From assembly GCA_017307275.1 (NCBI GenBank), contig JAFKFK010000028.1:22184-86183 (forward strand): a DNA stretch of 64,000 bases, in the 5' to 3' direction. Shown piece by piece: positions 62,213 to 64,000 of the stretch (the first letter of the stretch is position 1; each line of letters begins with the position of its first letter). The DNA comes from Alphaproteobacteria bacterium. Its GTDB lineage: Bacteria > Pseudomonadota > Alphaproteobacteria > Reyranellales > Reyranellaceae. Under the pieces are notes generated by a model that saw nothing but the letters and a program-made list of their open reading frames with translations, was not told where the DNA came from and did no database searches. A program made the translations under genes and the position numbers.

Positions 62213-64000
62213 CTATGCCGACGCCAAGAGCTCGGCATAGAGCCCACCCTTTGCCGCCAGATCCGACGGCGACCCTTGAGCGGCAACGCGCCCGCTTTGC
62301 ATGACGACGACCTGCTCGAACGGCTCGGCCTGGTTCGCCCGATTGGCGATCCACACCACGCCACGCCCTTCCTCGGCGGCCGCGGTCAGGATGTTGTCGC
62401 GAATGCGATCCTGCGTGCGACCGTCGAACATGGCGACAGCCTCGTTCACCACCAGGAGCTGCGGACGCTTGATCAGCGCACGGGCGATGCCGAGCTTCTG
62501 GCGCTGCGTTGCCGGCAGGCGCTTGCCGCCGACGCCGACATTGTACTCCAGGCCGACTTCGATCACCGAATCGCGCAGGCCAAGCCCGTCCAGCACCTCG
62601 GCGATGAGGGTGCCGATGCGTTCGCCGGCCTGCGCCTGGCCGTAGACCAGGCGGCCGAACAGGATGTTGTCCTGCAGGGTGGCTGCGCTGTTGTAGCGGC
62701 CAAAATCATAGAACTCGACGGCGTCATGCAGGCTCTCCGGCAGACCTTCGGCAAAGCTGCGCCGAGCCTGCAGGATACGTTCCTCCATTTCCGCGTCGAT
62801 CAAGCCCAAGCGATGGCGGGCCTCGATGTAGCGGAACGGCAGGGTCATCAGGCGCGTGCGGTCGGCTTCGGGCACCGCCTCGATGCCCTTGCCGCCCAAG
62901 CGCTGCAGCAACAGCCGGACATTGGGCAGCTCGTCGGCGGAGATGAAGCTGTACTGCTCGAACAACGGATTGTCCGGCGACAGGCCGGAGAAGAGTTCGA
63001 CCATGGTTTCGGCGATCGACAGACCCATGCGCTGGAGGTCGAGGTCGAGGCCGGTGGCCTGCAGTACCGAGCGGACGTAGGGGTCCGCGGCGATGTTGTC
63101 GCCGTCGAACTGCTTGCCGACCGCCGTGCCGAACAGCAGGTTCTCGGCAACCGAGAGGTTGCGGACGTAATGGTCCTTGTCGAACGGTTCCACCAGGCCG
63201 GCGTAGGTGCCGCCCTTCAGCTGCTCGTGCAGTGCGTGGCGCGCCTTCAGGATTTTCTCGGCAAGATCGGGCCGCGCCGCGGCATCGACGGTGCCGCGCA
63301 GACCCAGTGAATAGACATCTTCGTCGAGCTCGACCTGCTTCAGCACCTTGACGATGCACGGCAACAGGTCGGCCGGACCGGTGGCGCCTGCCAGCTCGTA
63401 GTCGACCCAATCGGCGTTGGGATCGAAGGCCGGATTGCCGGCGCGCTCCGATTCCTTCCAGAAGATCTCGCGCACGGCCTTCTCGGCATCATCGTACCTT
63501 GCCGGGGCAATGGGCCGGAGCTTCAAGCCGAACAGGAGATTCTCGCGCACCGTCAGCGGGAACAGGTAGGTATCCTGGCCGATATAGGCGACCCGCGCGC
63601 CCAGCACATATTCGGGAAGCTGGAAGAAGTCCTTGCCGTCGATCCTGATCGAACCGCCGGTCGGCATGGTCTGGCGCGCCAGCACCTGACCCAGCACGTC
63701 CTTGCCCGAGCTGGCCGCGCCAATCACTGCACAGCGCGCCGTCGTCGGTATCGTGAGTGACACGCTGTCGAGCTGCTTCACACGGCCGTCTTCCGACACC
63801 ACGACGCCGGCGAGGGCCAGTTCGTTGCCGAGCATCGGCGGCGGGCCATCGGGGATTGCCTGCAGCTCCGGCGGCATCATGCCCTCGGGCTGGAACTGGT
63901 CGATCACCTGCTCGTACTTGATCTGCACGTCCTGGCGCTGCTGGTCCCAGTCGATCAGCTCCTTGATCGGCGACGGCAGGTCCTTGTAGGCGAGCAGCAC
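62213..64000 (-). CDS. ABC-type ATPase with degenerate motifs, 5' end beyond the window
   Basis: 595 residues visible, open to the right edge so N-terminus missing. ABC domain: Walker A GAASSGKD (94-101; Ser/Thr replaced by Asp), Q-loop YIGQD (139-143), then over 300 residues before the signature region LPATQRQ (495-501; LSGGQ lost) and Walker B LLVVNEAVAMFD (515-526; Asp to Asn). The H-loop His is replaced (WIANRAN). Three segments resemble one another: VRENLLFG, VAENLLFG and LQDNILFG. ATP hydrolysis is doubtful. Cotranscribed with a CNB protein. Probably the C-terminal part of a larger transporter. Confidence 0.8.
   Translation of the reverse strand: MLLAYKDLPSPIKELIDWDQQRQDVQIKYEQVIDQFQPEGMMPPELQAIPDGPPPMLGNELALAGVVVSEDGRVKQLDSVSLTIPTTARCAVIGAASSGKDVLGQVLARQTMPTGGSIRIDGKDFFQLPEYVLGARVAYIGQDTYLFPLTVRENLLFGLKLRPIAPARYDDAEKAVREIFWKESERAGNPAFDPNADWVDYELAGATGPADLLPCIVKVLKQVELDEDVYSLGLRGTVDAAARPDLAEKILKARHALHEQLKGGTYAGLVEPFDKDHYVRNLSVAENLLFGTAVGKQFDGDNIAADPYVRSVLQATGLDLDLQRMGLSIAETMVELFSGLSPDNPLFEQYSFISADELPNVRLLLQRLGGKGIEAVPEADRTRLMTLPFRYIEARHRLGLIDAEMEERILQARRSFAEGLPESLHDAVEFYDFGRYNSAATLQDNILFGRLVYGQAQAGERIGTLIAEVLDGLGLRDSVIEVGLEYNVGVGGKRLPATQRQKLGIARALIKRPQLLVVNEAVAMFDGRTQDRIRDNILTAAAEEGRGVVWIANRANQAEPFEQVVVMQSGRVAAQGSPSDLAAKGGLYAELLASA

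Noticed and set aside
1..64000. CRISPR arrays, tRNA, rRNA, insertion sequences, integrases, phage genes
   Set aside because: None recognised. The only strong repeats are the parS pair, the TetR operators and the NG coding repeat.

Overview
The window is GC-rich and densely coded. It suggests an alphaproteobacterial chromosome segment that includes the replication-origin neighbourhood. Pointers are the hemE/origin/DUF299-kinase arrangement, mnmE-mnmG-rsmG-parA-parB with two perfect parS sites, the rph-rdgB-hemW/hrcA cluster, glnD, TimA-type Tim44 protein with MltA, an Irr-type iron-control palindrome, and an encapsulin/EncFtn pair resembling Rhodospirillum. A Rhodospirillales/Reyranella-like organism would fit, but that is an impression, not a demonstration. 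No rRNA, tRNA, CRISPR, phage or insertion sequence was recognised.

Layout. 1-5.2 kb: RND efflux pump (cut at the left edge) and an MFS exporter paired with a divergent TetR regulator with two near-identical operators. 5.2-11.1 kb: accessory metabolism, with a LysR gene, a small crotonase cluster, and a three-gene minus-strand operon (two-subunit ThDP decarboxylase plus C45-type hydrolase) facing its own LysR regulator across a 23-bp dyad. 11.1-16.7 kb: hemE-hemH-hemJ run left and the DUF299 kinase gene runs right from a 323-bp gap that I propose as oriC. Small secreted and PhnA-like proteins follow. 16.7-26.3 kb: glnD, mnmE, mnmG, rsmG, parA, parB, with parS embedded in mnmG and rsmG.

26.4-36 kb: signalling and accessory genes. 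These are an OmpR-type regulator, a MATE pump, a hybrid histidine kinase, a secreted NG-pentapeptide-repeat protein beside an ADYC-like secreted protein, then a response regulator, the EncFtn ferritin-like cargo, the encapsulin shell and a 2OG-Fe oxygenase. 36-42.2 kb: holA, leuS, a DUF3576 lipoprotein and a strongly expressed-looking porin. 42.2-49.4 kb: lutABC lactate oxidation with a methyltransferase, a divergent catalase sharing an iron-type operator, mltA and timA. 49.4-64 kb: adenylate cyclase, metallo-hydrolase, hspQ, the rph-rdgB-hemW-SBP operon, hrcA, L,D-transpeptidase-like protein, FAH hydrolase, zinc metallopeptidase, exonuclease III, and finally a cyclic-nucleotide-binding protein with a strongly degenerate ABC ATPase cut by the right edge.

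The most notable items are the proposed oriC with clustered GANTC sites, the encapsulated ferritin operon, the NG-repeat/ADYC gene pair, and the unusual ABC ATPase with three ENLLFG-type segments.
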